In this document: positions 41,862-51,252 of the stretch, in pieces
Layout of the letters: every line of letters begins with the position of its first letter
Numbering within the stretch: the first letter of the stretch is position 1
Source: Ardenticatenaceae bacterium
GTDB taxonomy: Bacteria; Chloroflexota; Anaerolineae; Promineifilales; Promineifilaceae
Assembly: GCA_011525915.1 (NCBI GenBank)
Contig: WYBM01000089.1
Location: forward strand, 1 to 52,259
Reading direction: 5' to 3'
Length of the DNA stretch: 52,259 nucleotides
Notes under the pieces: model-generated
What the model was told of the DNA's origin: nothing
Database searches by the model: none
Seen by the model: the letters and a program-made list of their open reading frames with translations, nothing else
Position numbers and translations under genes: made by a program

Positions 41862-44800
41862 ATGGGTGACCAAACGCTAAACCTTCAGGATAATGAGTTG
41901 TCTCCCGAAGAATGTGCTTACCTGCACCGGTATTTGCCAGCTTCTCTGTGTGAGGCGTTAATGGCACAGAGGGTTGATCCGCCTACCCGGTTGCGATCAC
42001 AGGTACTCACACATTTATCTGGCTTATTGGAAGCGACGACCACCCATCTACCCGCATCATTGGTGACGCAGGTGCAGCAGAATTGGGTGGCAGGGCAGGC
42101 CGGCGGCCGGTTTGTGGTGGGGACCCTGCTGTTTGCAGACATCAGTGGTTTTACAGCGATGTCTGAGCGTTTGAGCCAGATAGGGCGAGAAGGGGCCGAA
42201 GAGGTCACGGCCGTCGTTAACCGCTATTTTGCGGTCATGTTGGCTATTCTTAAGGATTACAAAGGGGAACTGATTCGTTTTGGTGGGGATGCCTTGTTAG
42301 GTTTGTTTGAGGAAGGGCATGGCCGCAGCAACAGTGCCACCCTGGCGGTGCAGGCGGCCATGAAAATGCAAGCGGCCATGGTTCAGTTTGTGCGCACCAA
42401 AACGTCGCAGGGCGAATTTCCTTTGCAGATGAGCGTAGGGGTGCACCACGGGCACTTTTTTGCCGCCCATCTGGGTACACCTGAGACGATGGAATATGCT
42501 CTGTTTGGCGCGGATGTGAATGTGACGGCAGCACTCCAGGGGGCGGCCCATGCCGGGCAGGTGCTGCTTGATCAGGCCACGTATGATGCTATTGACACCG
42601 ATGTATGGTGCACGGCCGTGCCCGTCCCCGGCCATGAGGGGTATCTTGCGGTTGAACACATAGACCTGCCTCCCTTACCACCAGCGACTGTTCCTATGGA
42701 AACCCACTTCCCCCTGGCGCCTACGCTGAACCGCTTGCGGCGTGCCGTTAAACAACTGGACGTTTTTACGCCCTATCTGCCGGCAGGTTTGCTGGCGCGC
42801 CTGGCCAGTGATCCCCGTGCGCCCAGCCTGAAGGGGGAACATCGCCTGGTTGCCAACCTGTTTGCCAATGTAGACGGCCTGGGGGATATTGTAGATTGTT
42901 TAGGGCCGGGCCGGGAAGATGACATTGTGGCGGCGTTAAACTTCTACTTTACACAGATGAGCCAGGCGCTGCGCCCCTATGGTGGTGTGGTCAACAAGAT
43001 TGATTTGTATGACCATGGGGACAAGTTGATGGTGATTTTTGGCGCACCGGTAGCCCATGAGGATGATGCCGAACGCGCTGTACGGGCAGCGCTGGGGATG
43101 CAAACGGCATTTGCCGGGGTGGCGGCCCGTTTGCCGCAGCAGGTGGGGCTGCCTGATCTTCGCCTGCAACAGCGTATAGGCATTAGCTACGGCTATGTCT
43201 TTGCCGGGTACGTGGGCAGCAGCTGGCGGCACGAATATACGGTGATGGGTGATGAGGTCAATCTGGCGGCGCGCCTGATGTCGGCGGCCTCCCCCGGCAG
43301 TGTGCTGATTAGTGAACCTGTACAGCGTCGGGTGCAGGGGATAAGCCACCTGACGCCCGGCGGTGAAGTACAACTGAGGGGCAAGAGCCGCCCGGTGGCT
43401 GTTTTTGCGGCAGAAGGTTTAAAGGCCATCCCAGAGCAGGTGCATGGCTTGCAGGGAATGCATTCGGCGTTGGTGGGGCGTCAGGAAGAATGGGCGCAGT
43501 TGATGGGTGACATGGAGGCGCTGACGGCGGGCCACGGCCGTGTCATCTCTCTCATTGGCCAGGCCGGGGTGGGTAAATCACGATTGGTGCGTGAATTACA
43601 GCAGGCCATGCCCAACGTCGGGCGCTGGATTAGCAGCCGCTGCCTGTCATACACCGAGTCAGTCAGTTATGCTCCTTTTCAGGAACTGCTGGTCCAGCTT
43701 TTAGAGTTAACCACTGATGAAAACCCAGAGCTGGCGCGGCAGCACATTCGTCAGGCGCTTCATAAGCTGTTTCCCGCCGATGATGCTGAAGCCACCCTGC
43801 CTTATGTGGCCAACTTCCTGGCCATTCCTTTAGATGAGGCCTCTCAGGAACGCATCCGTTACCTGGACGGCGAGGCTTTGCAGCGGCGTACCTTTGTGGC
43901 TTTGCGTACCATTTTCACCGCGCAGGCCCAGCAACAGCCGCTGCTTATGCTTATTGATGACATGCATTGGATGGACCGGGCCTCGCTGGATTTGATAGAG
44001 TACCTGATGCCCCTGGTACAGCAGGGGCCGGTGGCCTTTGTCTGGCTCTTTCGCCCGGATCGGGAAAAGGGGTGTTGGGAGTTGCGCCGCAAAGCCCGGC
44101 AGGACATGGTTGACTATTATCGGGAGATTGGCCTGTATGGTCTGGACATGGCCGAAACGCAGCAGATGCTCTTGAACCTGGTGCCTGTCAGGGAATGGCC
44201 GTCTGGTGTGGCCGATATGATCTTAAACCGGGTGGAAGGAAACCCACTTTACCTGGAAGAGGTTATCCGCTCACTGACAAATGACGGGTTATTGGCCCAA
44301 GATGATCACGGCCGTTGGCAGTTTAGCGACACCATTACCACCATTACCGTGCCAGACACGCTGGAAGGAGTGTTGTTGGCCCGGCTGGACAGGCTGGAAG
44401 AGCTGTGCCGCTGGACGGTGCAGGTGGCATCAGTAGTGGGGCGATCATTCCCCTATGACGTGCTGGCGCATACGGCCACGGCCGTGAACGGCATTTCTGT
44501 TAACCAGTACCTGACCGAGCTGCAGTTGGTGGAAATTGTGCGCGAGGCGCAGCGCAACCCTGAACTGGTCTATGCGTTTATTCATTCGCTCATGCAAGAA
44601 GTAAGCTACAGTGCCCTGGCTGCCAGCGCCCGCCGGGAGTACCATCGGCTGATCGCCCAATACCTGGAAGACGGCCGTACACAAGGGTGGGGCCGTACTG
44701 AGAACCTCTCGCCGCTTATTGCCCATCACGCTTATGAAGGTGAGGATTGGCCGCGCGCCCTTAAATACCAGATGCAGGCTGGCCAGCAAGCACAGGCCCT

Positions 44801-46139
44801 TTTTGCCAACCAGGAAGCTATTGACCATTATCGCAAAGCATTGCGGGCGGCAGAACGTTTGCCCATTGAGGAGATCGAGGAGCAGCGCCTGACGATCCAT
44901 TTTTCTTTAAGCCAGTTATTTATCATCACTGGCCAGTATGATGATGGCTTAGCCCATTTAGACAGGGCCTATGACCTAACTATAACGCGCGGTTCGCCAT
45001 TGGAAACAGCCAATGTTTGCCGATGGTATGCACAATTATATGAGCTGCGTGGTGAGTACCCTCAGGCATTCGAGTGGATTAACAAGGGGTTGACTGTGAT
45101 CCCGGAAGCACAAACCAGCATATTTGCACACCTGCAAATCATCGCCGGGGTTATTAATATTCGCCAGGGGGATTTCGAGTCAGCCTTAGCCTATTGTCAG
45201 AAGGCACTTCAGATTTCGGAACTGCTTAATGATGTATCAACGGTGGCCCGCGGTAATAACATGCTGGGGGTTATTTACCTGCGAAGCGATAGCACCAAAG
45301 CGATCAGGTATTTTCAGAAAGCGATTGAGTTATATCGCCAGGCAGGGCATATACAGGGGCAGGCTCTGGCCCATAATTCATTAGCCAATGCTTTTTTTAA
45401 CTTGGGTCGTTGGTCAGAGTCGGAGTACCATTACTTACAAGCCCACACGATGTTGGACCAGATCGGTGACAAATATCATTTAGCAATGACGGACAATAAC
45501 CTGGGTGGGATTGCCCTCAATCGGGGGCAGTTTGACAATGCCCTCCTTTTCTACCAGGAGGGGTTACGTTTAGCCGAACGAATTGGCGGCTCGGCCTGGA
45601 TGATGGGGGTATTCCATATGAATCTGGGGGCTACTTACGTACGAAAAGAGGAAGCAGCTTCCGCTCGAACCCATTTGAATGAGGGGCAGGATTATTTTAG
45701 TCAAGCTCAATCTCGTGATTTTCTGCCTGAAATGATGCGGCATCAGGCGAAAGCCTCCATGATTGTGGGGGAAATCAGCCTGGCAAAAGAGCAAATAAAA
45801 ACATCACTCCAGCTGGCTCAGGAACTGAACATGAAAGGAGAAGAAGGTATCAGTTTGCGCGTGTTGGGGCAGATATTGCAGGCCCAAGGCCAGTTGGTTG
45901 AGGCAGAGATCAGTATTCTTGAAAGCGTGGAGATTTTGACGGCCGTGGCTGAAGAGTATGAACTGGCGCGCAGTCACTATGGCTTGGCGTCTGTAAAGTT
46001 TGAACTGAATAAGCGTGATGAGGCACGGCCGTTGCTGATGATGGCAGCAGAAACGTTCACCCGCTTGCAAGCACAGCGTGACTTAAAAGCCGTGCATGCA
46101 TTACTGGCGCAGTTGGATTCCATATACCGTAATCGGTAA
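41862..46139 (+). CDS. Tandem class III cyclase domains, AAA-type ATPase and TPR regulator
   Basis: 1425 residues. Cyclase domain 1 (about 80-250) has both metal Asps, Asp93 in FADISGF and Asp143 in FGGDALL, but the catalytic Arg of VNxxARL is Ala224. Domain 2 (about 325-500) has Asn336 in place of the first metal Asp (FANVDG), but keeps Asn467 and Arg471 in VNLAARLM. The halves thus complement each other. Then comes a STAND/AAA ATPase with Walker A GQAGVGKS (Lys572) and Walker B LLMLIDDMHW, and about ten TPR units to the end. It should be cytosolic and make cAMP or cGMP under control of the ATPase/TPR sensor. The cNMP-binding kinase at 11973 is a possible reader. Confidence 0.88.
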   Translation: MGDQTLNLQDNELSPEECAYLHRYLPASLCEALMAQRVDPPTRLRSQVLTHLSGLLEATTTHLPASLVTQVQQNWVAGQAGGRFVVGTLLFADISGFTAMSERLSQIGREGAEEVTAVVNRYFAVMLAILKDYKGELIRFGGDALLGLFEEGHGRSNSATLAVQAAMKMQAAMVQFVRTKTSQGEFPLQMSVGVHHGHFFAAHLGTPETMEYALFGADVNVTAALQGAAHAGQVLLDQATYDAIDTDVWCTAVPVPGHEGYLAVEHIDLPPLPPATVPMETHFPLAPTLNRLRRAVKQLDVFTPYLPAGLLARLASDPRAPSLKGEHRLVANLFANVDGLGDIVDCLGPGREDDIVAALNFYFTQMSQALRPYGGVVNKIDLYDHGDKLMVIFGAPVAHEDDAERAVRAALGMQTAFAGVAARLPQQVGLPDLRLQQRIGISYGYVFAGYVGSSWRHEYTVMGDEVNLAARLMSAASPGSVLISEPVQRRVQGISHLTPGGEVQLRGKSRPVAVFAAEGLKAIPEQVHGLQGMHSALVGRQEEWAQLMGDMEALTAGHGRVISLIGQAGVGKSRLVRELQQAMPNVGRWISSRCLSYTESVSYAPFQELLVQLLELTTDENPELARQHIRQALHKLFPADDAEATLPYVANFLAIPLDEASQERIRYLDGEALQRRTFVALRTIFTAQAQQQPLLMLIDDMHWMDRASLDLIEYLMPLVQQGPVAFVWLFRPDREKGCWELRRKARQDMVDYYREIGLYGLDMAETQQMLLNLVPVREWPSGVADMILNRVEGNPLYLEEVIRSLTNDGLLAQDDHGRWQFSDTITTITVPDTLEGVLLARLDRLEELCRWTVQVASVVGRSFPYDVLAHTATAVNGISVNQYLTELQLVEIVREAQRNPELVYAFIHSLMQEVSYSALAASARREYHRLIAQYLEDGRTQGWGRTENLSPLIAHHAYEGEDWPRALKYQMQAGQQAQALFANQEAIDHYRKALRAAERLPIEEIEEQRLTIHFSLSQLFIITGQYDDGLAHLDRAYDLTITRGSPLETANVCRWYAQLYELRGEYPQAFEWINKGLTVIPEAQTSIFAHLQIIAGVINIRQGDFESALAYCQKALQISELLNDVSTVARGNNMLGVIYLRSDSTKAIRYFQKAIELYRQAGHIQGQALAHNSLANAFFNLGRWSESEYHYLQAHTMLDQIGDKYHLAMTDNNLGGIALNRGQFDNALLFYQEGLRLAERIGGSAWMMGVFHMNLGATYVRKEEAASARTHLNEGQDYFSQAQSRDFLPEMMRHQAKASMIVGEISLAKEQIKTSLQLAQELNMKGEEGISLRVLGQILQAQGQLVEAEISILESVEILTAVAEEYELARSHYGLASVKFELNKRDEARPLLMMAAETFTRLQAQRDLKAVHALLAQLDSIYRNR

Positions 46140-46181
46140 TCTTTTGCCAACGGTCACTGACCCTTGATTACCGATTACCGG
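46135..46181. repeat. Inverted GGTAATC/GATTACC spacer repeat
   Basis: CGGTAATC at the cyclase stop and GATTACCGATTACCGG 25-40 bases later, with CGGTCACTGACC between. The same style as the GTCAGTG family with different core letters. It supplies the stop codon of the cyclase gene. Confidence 0.6.
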
Positions 46182-46196
46182 ACAAAGAGAGGCCCT

Positions 46197-49100
46197 ATGA
46201 AAACAAGATTTTTCCTCATGTTATTTTCTTTTTTTATCAGCAGCATAGCCTTGTTGTCCATCATCCTGAGCAGCCTGGCTGCGTATACACCGCCTGTGAT
46301 GGATGCACCTTATGATGCCCACTCCTTCCCGCCGCCGGAAACGGAACTGATTTCCCGGGCTTATGATGGTTCAGGGGCAAATGCCCCCTCCTCTACACCT
46401 TTTGTGTCAGCCAACGGCCGTTACGTTGCTTACGCTTCGCGAGCCTTTAATATCGTCATTACTGATACCAATCTTATTACCCAGGACATCTTTGTATATG
46501 ACCGCGAAACGGGCTTTACCAACCGGCTTATCGGCGAACTTGGCGCTGACCCCAACGGCGACTCCTTCGATCCCGTCCTTTCTGGTGATGGCGTCCGCTT
46601 AGCCTTTGCCACGTATGCTAATAATTTTGTGTGGCTAGGTAATGATACCAACGGGCTAAAGGATATTTACTTGTATGATTTCTTTTACCTGCCTAGGGTT
46701 GATGAAACTGGTTCGGGAGGGCCGGGCACACTGTCGCTTGTTTCCGCAGATCATACCAACCTGATGGCTGGCAATGGGTCGTCTTACGAACCTGCTATCT
46801 CGCTCAACGGCCGTTTTGTAGCCTTTACTTCAGAGGCTACCGACCTCATCCTCAGTGACGCAAATGGTGTTGCTGATATATTTGTGCGTGACCTGTCCAC
46901 AAAAGTCACGACACGGGTTTCGGTGGCCAGTAATGGCATGGAGGCCAATGGCCCGTCGGGGCAGCCGGCTATCTCTGGCAACGGCCGTTTTGTCACCTTT
47001 GTTTCCCTGGCCAACAACCTGGTTCCTAATGATACCAATAATGCTGCCGACGTTTTTGTGCACGATCGAGACACCGGTATCACCCGGCGGGTATCCGTCA
47101 ATTCAGGTGGTAATCAGGGGGGACCCATAAACCCCTTTGGCCAGCCAGAAACGTCTAATCCGGCTATCTCGGCCGATGGGCAATACATCGTTTTTGCCAG
47201 CTCCTTTACCAATCTGGACCCGGCTGACCCTAACCCCAACCGGGACATTTATGTACATGACAACCTTTCAGGGGTTACCCGACTGGTTTCGCGGGCTTAC
47301 GATGGCAGCCCGACAGATAACGATTCTGATTTCCCCATGATTTCTGCCGACGCCAATTTTGTCACGTATATGTCCTTCGCCACCAACCTGATTCCCACAG
47401 ATACTAATGATGTGCCTGACATCTTTTTGTTTGATTGGCATCAGCAGCTGACCACACGCGAAACGGAAGGATGGGATGGGTCAGAGTCAAATGGCGGTGT
47501 TGGCCGGCCGCGTATTTCTGCAGACGGCCGTTACCTTACCTTTGACTCTGCCGCCGACAACCTTGTCCCCGATGATTTTAATGGTTTTGTGCAGGATGCC
47601 TTCTTGCGCAACCGCCATACGGATCCTCGCTCTTACCGGTATACCGCCAAAGAAATTACCCCCTTTGAAGTCATCACCGGCGTTGTCAGTGATCATCAAT
47701 CAGCCCAATGGTACAAAATTCGCATTCCAGAGGCCGGCTCCACCCTTACCGCTACACTCTTTAACCTGTCAGGTGACTATAATCTTTACCTGTTTGCCCC
47801 GGCTATCGATGAAGAAACCGGCCAGATTCGTGACCTGGGCCAGATGAGCGGCATTGGCCAGATGAGCGGCATTGGCCAGATGAGCGGCATTGGCCAGATG
47901 AGCGGCATTGGCCAGATGAGCGGCATTGGTGATTTGATAGATTTTGGTTTTCTCAATGAAGTTGGTCAGATGAGTGGCATTGGTCAGATGAGTGGTATTG
48001 GCCTGGGCAGTAACCTGAACCAATTGGGTGGTATCGGCTCATTAGTTAATCTTTCGGTAAATCCGGGTACGGTCGATGAACAAATTATCCATGACGTTCA
48101 CGAATTATGGGGCACCTATTACCTGGCTGTGGTGCCGCACAATAGTGATGCCGTGGGCACCGTTTTCCACCTGCAGGTAGAGGTGACACCAGGGCAAATG
48201 CCCTGGGACCCGGCAACGGCCTTTCCCCTGATCGTCACCTACACAACACCTGCCACAGATACCAGCGTCCATACCATTATTTTGGTGGACTCTGGCCGCC
48301 TAAACACGCTCTACCCAGGTGAGCCGCTAACGGCGACACTAATGCTCCGTTTGCAGAACAACCTGGCGCCTCATCCCCAGGTTAATGGTGTGGTCGTAGA
48401 CCTGAAAAATTATTATGGTTTTCATGAGCCCGCGGTCACGGGGCGGCCTGGGGTATATACCATCTGGGATGCTAACCAGGCGAATCCCTTTGCGGCGAAC
48501 TTTGTAGCCCGGCAAATAAAGGCACTGCTTTTTGCCCTGGCCCCTGCCTACCCCAATCTGGAAAACATCGTCATTGTGGGTGAAGACCTGGTTATCCCCC
48601 ACCGGCGCCTGCCAGACACAACCCTTATTGCCAATGAGCGTCACTATGCGGATATTGCCTATACGCCGGCCCTGTCTGGCTCGCTGAGTTTGCGCTATTT
48701 GCTGACGGATGATTATTACGCCGGACTGCTGCCTTTTCCCATGCGGGGTCGGGAATTTTATCTGCCTCAGGTGGCTATCGGGCGTATTGTGGAAACGCCT
48801 CAGGAGATGTTGGGCATTGTTGATAGTTTTCTGATGGACTCCGTCATCGAGCCGGGGGATGCCCTGATCACCGGCTATGACTTTCTCATTGATGAAGCTA
48901 ATGCCATCACCGAGTCACTGCAAATGCAGGGCATTCCCTTAAGCAGTCAGACCCATCTCATCAACAACAGCTGGACGGCGACCAACTTTGCCAATACTCT
49001 TTTTTCCCAATCGACAGCGCCAGGCCTGATCTCGCTCAACTCACACTTTGAGCATCACCGTTTTTTCCCCAATCCGGCCCCATTGGGTGAACCTCAAGAT

Positions 49101-50378
49101 GTTTTTGCCACAGAGATCATTGCCGCCACTGACTATGAAGGGACGCTGATCTTTTCTGTGGGCTGTCATTCCGGGTTAAATGTAAGTGACGCCTGGGCGA
49201 TAGAGCCACGTGATTGGCCACAGGCCTTTAATGACCAGAACGCCACCTTCCTGGGTAACACGGGTTTTGGTTATGGCGACTCAGACCTGGTAGCTTACTC
49301 AGAATTGCTCATGGTGGATTTTGTAGAGGCCTTAGGCGATTGGAGTGCCGGTCCACAGACAGTGGGGCAGGCCATGAAAATGGCCAAACACCGTTACTTC
49401 AACAGCCTGGCAGCGGGCTCGTTCAGCAACTATGATGAAAAGGTATTGGCCGTGATGACATTATATGGGCTGCCCATGCTGCGCATCAACATGCCGGTGA
49501 CCACCACCACACCGGTGGGCGGATATAGTCTGGTGGCCGGAGCGGCACGTTCTATGCAGACGCCAACGGGCGTAACGGGTACACCGGTGGCCTTATCATT
49601 TGCGTATGAGCTGCATGAGGTGCCAGGACGCGGCCGTTACTTTACCCTGGTTGATGAGGTGGAGACTTATGCCGCTGGTGGCCGACCTGTTCAGCCGCGT
49701 ACCAGCGTGGATGTCAGCCTGCCTGGGGCACTGGCAAAGGGCGTGTTGTGGACCGGCGGTGCCTATATGGACCTGCCCAACTTTGATCCTCTGGTATCAC
49801 GAGTAATCACCGATGAACGTTACATTGATCCCGAACCGGGGTATGGCTTGGGATATTGGTTCCCGGTAGCACCCGGCTCAGTGAACCGTTTCCTGTCTAT
49901 CGAAGGAAAGTCGCTAGACCGGTTGGTGTTGACGCCCGGTCAATTTAAGCTGAACAGCACTGGCACTTCTGGCACACAACGGCTATACACCGGCCTGGAA
50001 TTCGAGGTTTACCATGCACCGTTTGAGAACACAGATTTCACGGCACCCAGCATCTGGAATACCTGGGCATGGCGTGGCGGTGATGGCTTGACGGTGAATT
50101 TTGAAGCGTTGGTTACAGACGAGGGCAGCGACATAGAGCGGGTGGTGGTGTTGTATCGGCCGTTTAACGGCCGTACCTGGCATTTGCTTGACCTGGCGTA
50201 TGACCCTGTATCACAAGTGGCTGTGGGCAGCACGGCCGTGGGCGCCCCCTTTGAGTATCTGGTGCAGGCTGTAGACACCAGTGGTAACGTGGCCATGGCT
50301 TTAAACCACGGTGGTGGTTTTGGCGGTGACCTGCCAGCTGTCTGGTACCTTAACCTGCCCATAATTTTGAAGCCCTAA
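46197..50378 (+). CDS. Large secreted protein: PD40/WD40-like propeller, PPC-like domain, hexapeptide repeats, gingipain-like (C25) domain
   Basis: 1393 residues from ATG 46197 (AGAGAGG before it). A signal peptide (KTRFFLMLFSFFISSIALLS) comes first. Residues about 45-490 are TolB/PD40-like blades, each with an NGRYVAY/NGRFVAF strand and DIFVxDR. A PPC-like beta domain follows (YNLYLFAPA), split by GQMSGI repeats (47838-47999). Residues about 680-1130 look like a C25 gingipain-type peptidase: GYDFLIDEANAI, His950 in LNSHFEHH, Cys990 in SVGCHSGLN, FLGNTGFGYGD. Ig-like ends follow. It is probably an exported cysteine protease; the exact catalytic His is uncertain. Both this and TPR-CHAT belong to clan CD. 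A strong terminator follows. Confidence 0.8.
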   Translation: MKTRFFLMLFSFFISSIALLSIILSSLAAYTPPVMDAPYDAHSFPPPETELISRAYDGSGANAPSSTPFVSANGRYVAYASRAFNIVITDTNLITQDIFVYDRETGFTNRLIGELGADPNGDSFDPVLSGDGVRLAFATYANNFVWLGNDTNGLKDIYLYDFFYLPRVDETGSGGPGTLSLVSADHTNLMAGNGSSYEPAISLNGRFVAFTSEATDLILSDANGVADIFVRDLSTKVTTRVSVASNGMEANGPSGQPAISGNGRFVTFVSLANNLVPNDTNNAADVFVHDRDTGITRRVSVNSGGNQGGPINPFGQPETSNPAISADGQYIVFASSFTNLDPADPNPNRDIYVHDNLSGVTRLVSRAYDGSPTDNDSDFPMISADANFVTYMSFATNLIPTDTNDVPDIFLFDWHQQLTTRETEGWDGSESNGGVGRPRISADGRYLTFDSAADNLVPDDFNGFVQDAFLRNRHTDPRSYRYTAKEITPFEVITGVVSDHQSAQWYKIRIPEAGSTLTATLFNLSGDYNLYLFAPAIDEETGQIRDLGQMSGIGQMSGIGQMSGIGQMSGIGQMSGIGDLIDFGFLNEVGQMSGIGQMSGIGLGSNLNQLGGIGSLVNLSVNPGTVDEQIIHDVHELWGTYYLAVVPHNSDAVGTVFHLQVEVTPGQMPWDPATAFPLIVTYTTPATDTSVHTIILVDSGRLNTLYPGEPLTATLMLRLQNNLAPHPQVNGVVVDLKNYYGFHEPAVTGRPGVYTIWDANQANPFAANFVARQIKALLFALAPAYPNLENIVIVGEDLVIPHRRLPDTTLIANERHYADIAYTPALSGSLSLRYLLTDDYYAGLLPFPMRGREFYLPQVAIGRIVETPQEMLGIVDSFLMDSVIEPGDALITGYDFLIDEANAITESLQMQGIPLSSQTHLINNSWTATNFANTLFSQSTAPGLISLNSHFEHHRFFPNPAPLGEPQDVFATEIIAATDYEGTLIFSVGCHSGLNVSDAWAIEPRDWPQAFNDQNATFLGNTGFGYGDSDLVAYSELLMVDFVEALGDWSAGPQTVGQAMKMAKHRYFNSLAAGSFSNYDEKVLAVMTLYGLPMLRINMPVTTTTPVGGYSLVAGAARSMQTPTGVTGTPVALSFAYELHEVPGRGRYFTLVDEVETYAAGGRPVQPRTSVDVSLPGALAKGVLWTGGAYMDLPNFDPLVSRVITDERYIDPEPGYGLGYWFPVAPGSVNRFLSIEGKSLDRLVLTPGQFKLNSTGTSGTQRLYTGLEFEVYHAPFENTDFTAPSIWNTWAWRGGDGLTVNFEALVTDEGSDIERVVVLYRPFNGRTWHLLDLAYDPVSQVAVGSTAVGAPFEYLVQAVDTSGNVAMALNHGGGFGGDLPAVWYLNLPIILKP
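47838..47999 (+). repeat. 18-bp tandem repeat encoding GQMSGI
   Basis: Five exact copies of GGCCAGATGAGCGGCATT at 47838-47927 and two variant copies (GGTCAGATGAGTGGCATT type) at 47964-47999, all in frame. The DNA identity of the first five suggests recent expansion by slippage, so copy number may vary between strains. Confidence 0.93.
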
Positions 50379-50384
50379 ACAGGT

Positions 50385-50427
50385 GGCGCTCTCTGGTGAG
50401 CCTGGCTGGCCAGAGAGTGCCATTTTT
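50385..50427 (+). terminator. Rho-independent terminator after the large secreted protein
   Basis: GGCGCTCTCTGG (50385-50396) pairs with CCAGAGAGTGCC (50410-50421), 12 bp with one G-T pair, followed by ATTTTT. It begins 7 bases after the stop of the large gene. Confidence 0.88.
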
Positions 50428-50437
50428 GTATAGTTTT

Positions 50438-51208
50438 ATGATAGCGGTAGAAAAAGTAATTGGGGTGGTGGCCGGGGTGGGGCCGCTGGCCGGGCTGGAT
50501 TTGCAGCGCAAAATTGTGGTGCAGACCCTGGCCAGGCAAGATCAGGATCATCTAACGGTGCTGAGTGTATCACGGCCGTCAGCCATTTTAGATCGCACCG
50601 ACTATTTGTTGGGACAGGTGACGGAGAACCCGGCCTATGCCCTGGCAGCGCAGGTACGGCAGTTGGTGCAAATGGGGGCTCAGGTGATAGGCATTCCCTG
50701 TAACACGGCCCACGCGCCGGCCATTTGGGAAGTGATGCGGGCAGAGTTGGCCTTGCCTGCTGGCCAGGTTCAACTGCTGCATATGATCGCCGAAGTCGGG
50801 CGCTTTCTACAGGAAACTTGCCCCCAGGTGCGGCGCGTGGGCATATTGTCCACCACGGGAACTTACCAGATGAAGGTTTATCCACAGGTGCTAGCTGCGT
50901 TAGGCTTCACGGCCGTGACCCCTGACCCGCTTATGCAAGAAACACACATTCACCCGGCTGTTTATGACCACCAATACGGCATCAAATCTTGCGGTTATGT
51001 GACCGAACGGGCCCGGCAAGATTTGTTGGCCGGTGTGGCTGCCTTACAAGCGCAAGGCGCAGAGGCGGTGGTGTTGGGTTGCACGGAAATGCCGTTAGCG
51101 GTTACTGAAACATGCATCGGTGAGACCATCATCATTGACCCTACCCTGATTCTGGCACGGGCGTTGGTGCGGGAGGCCAATGCCACCAAGCTGCGGCCGT
51201 ATCCATAA
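50438..51208 (+). CDS. Aspartate/glutamate racemase family protein
   Basis: A 256-residue Asp/Glu racemase. The two catalytic cysteines are in IPCNTAHAP and LGCTEMPLA, and the substrate-binding Thr follows the first Cys. The GVVAGVGPLAGLDLQRKI start is that of aspartate racemase (RacD) rather than MurI. It is PLP-independent and would interconvert L- and D-aspartate or -glutamate, perhaps for the envelope. ATG 50438 comes directly after the terminator, with no Shine-Dalgarno; the earlier start at 50396 lies inside that terminator and is not likely. It ends 45 bases before the converging sugar transferase. Confidence 0.87.
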   Translation: MIAVEKVIGVVAGVGPLAGLDLQRKIVVQTLARQDQDHLTVLSVSRPSAILDRTDYLLGQVTENPAYALAAQVRQLVQMGAQVIGIPCNTAHAPAIWEVMRAELALPAGQVQLLHMIAEVGRFLQETCPQVRRVGILSTTGTYQMKVYPQVLAALGFTAVTPDPLMQETHIHPAVYDHQYGIKSCGYVTERARQDLLAGVAALQAQGAEAVVLGCTEMPLAVTETCIGETIIIDPTLILARALVREANATKLRPYP

Positions 51209-51252
51209 CCTCACCTTAGGCGCGCCCATCAAGGCTCGTCACGGATGTGCCT

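Noticed and set aside
47838..47999. CRISPR or minisatellite outside coding DNA
   Set aside because: The 18-bp units are in frame within a long gene and encode GQMSGI, so they are a protein repeat.
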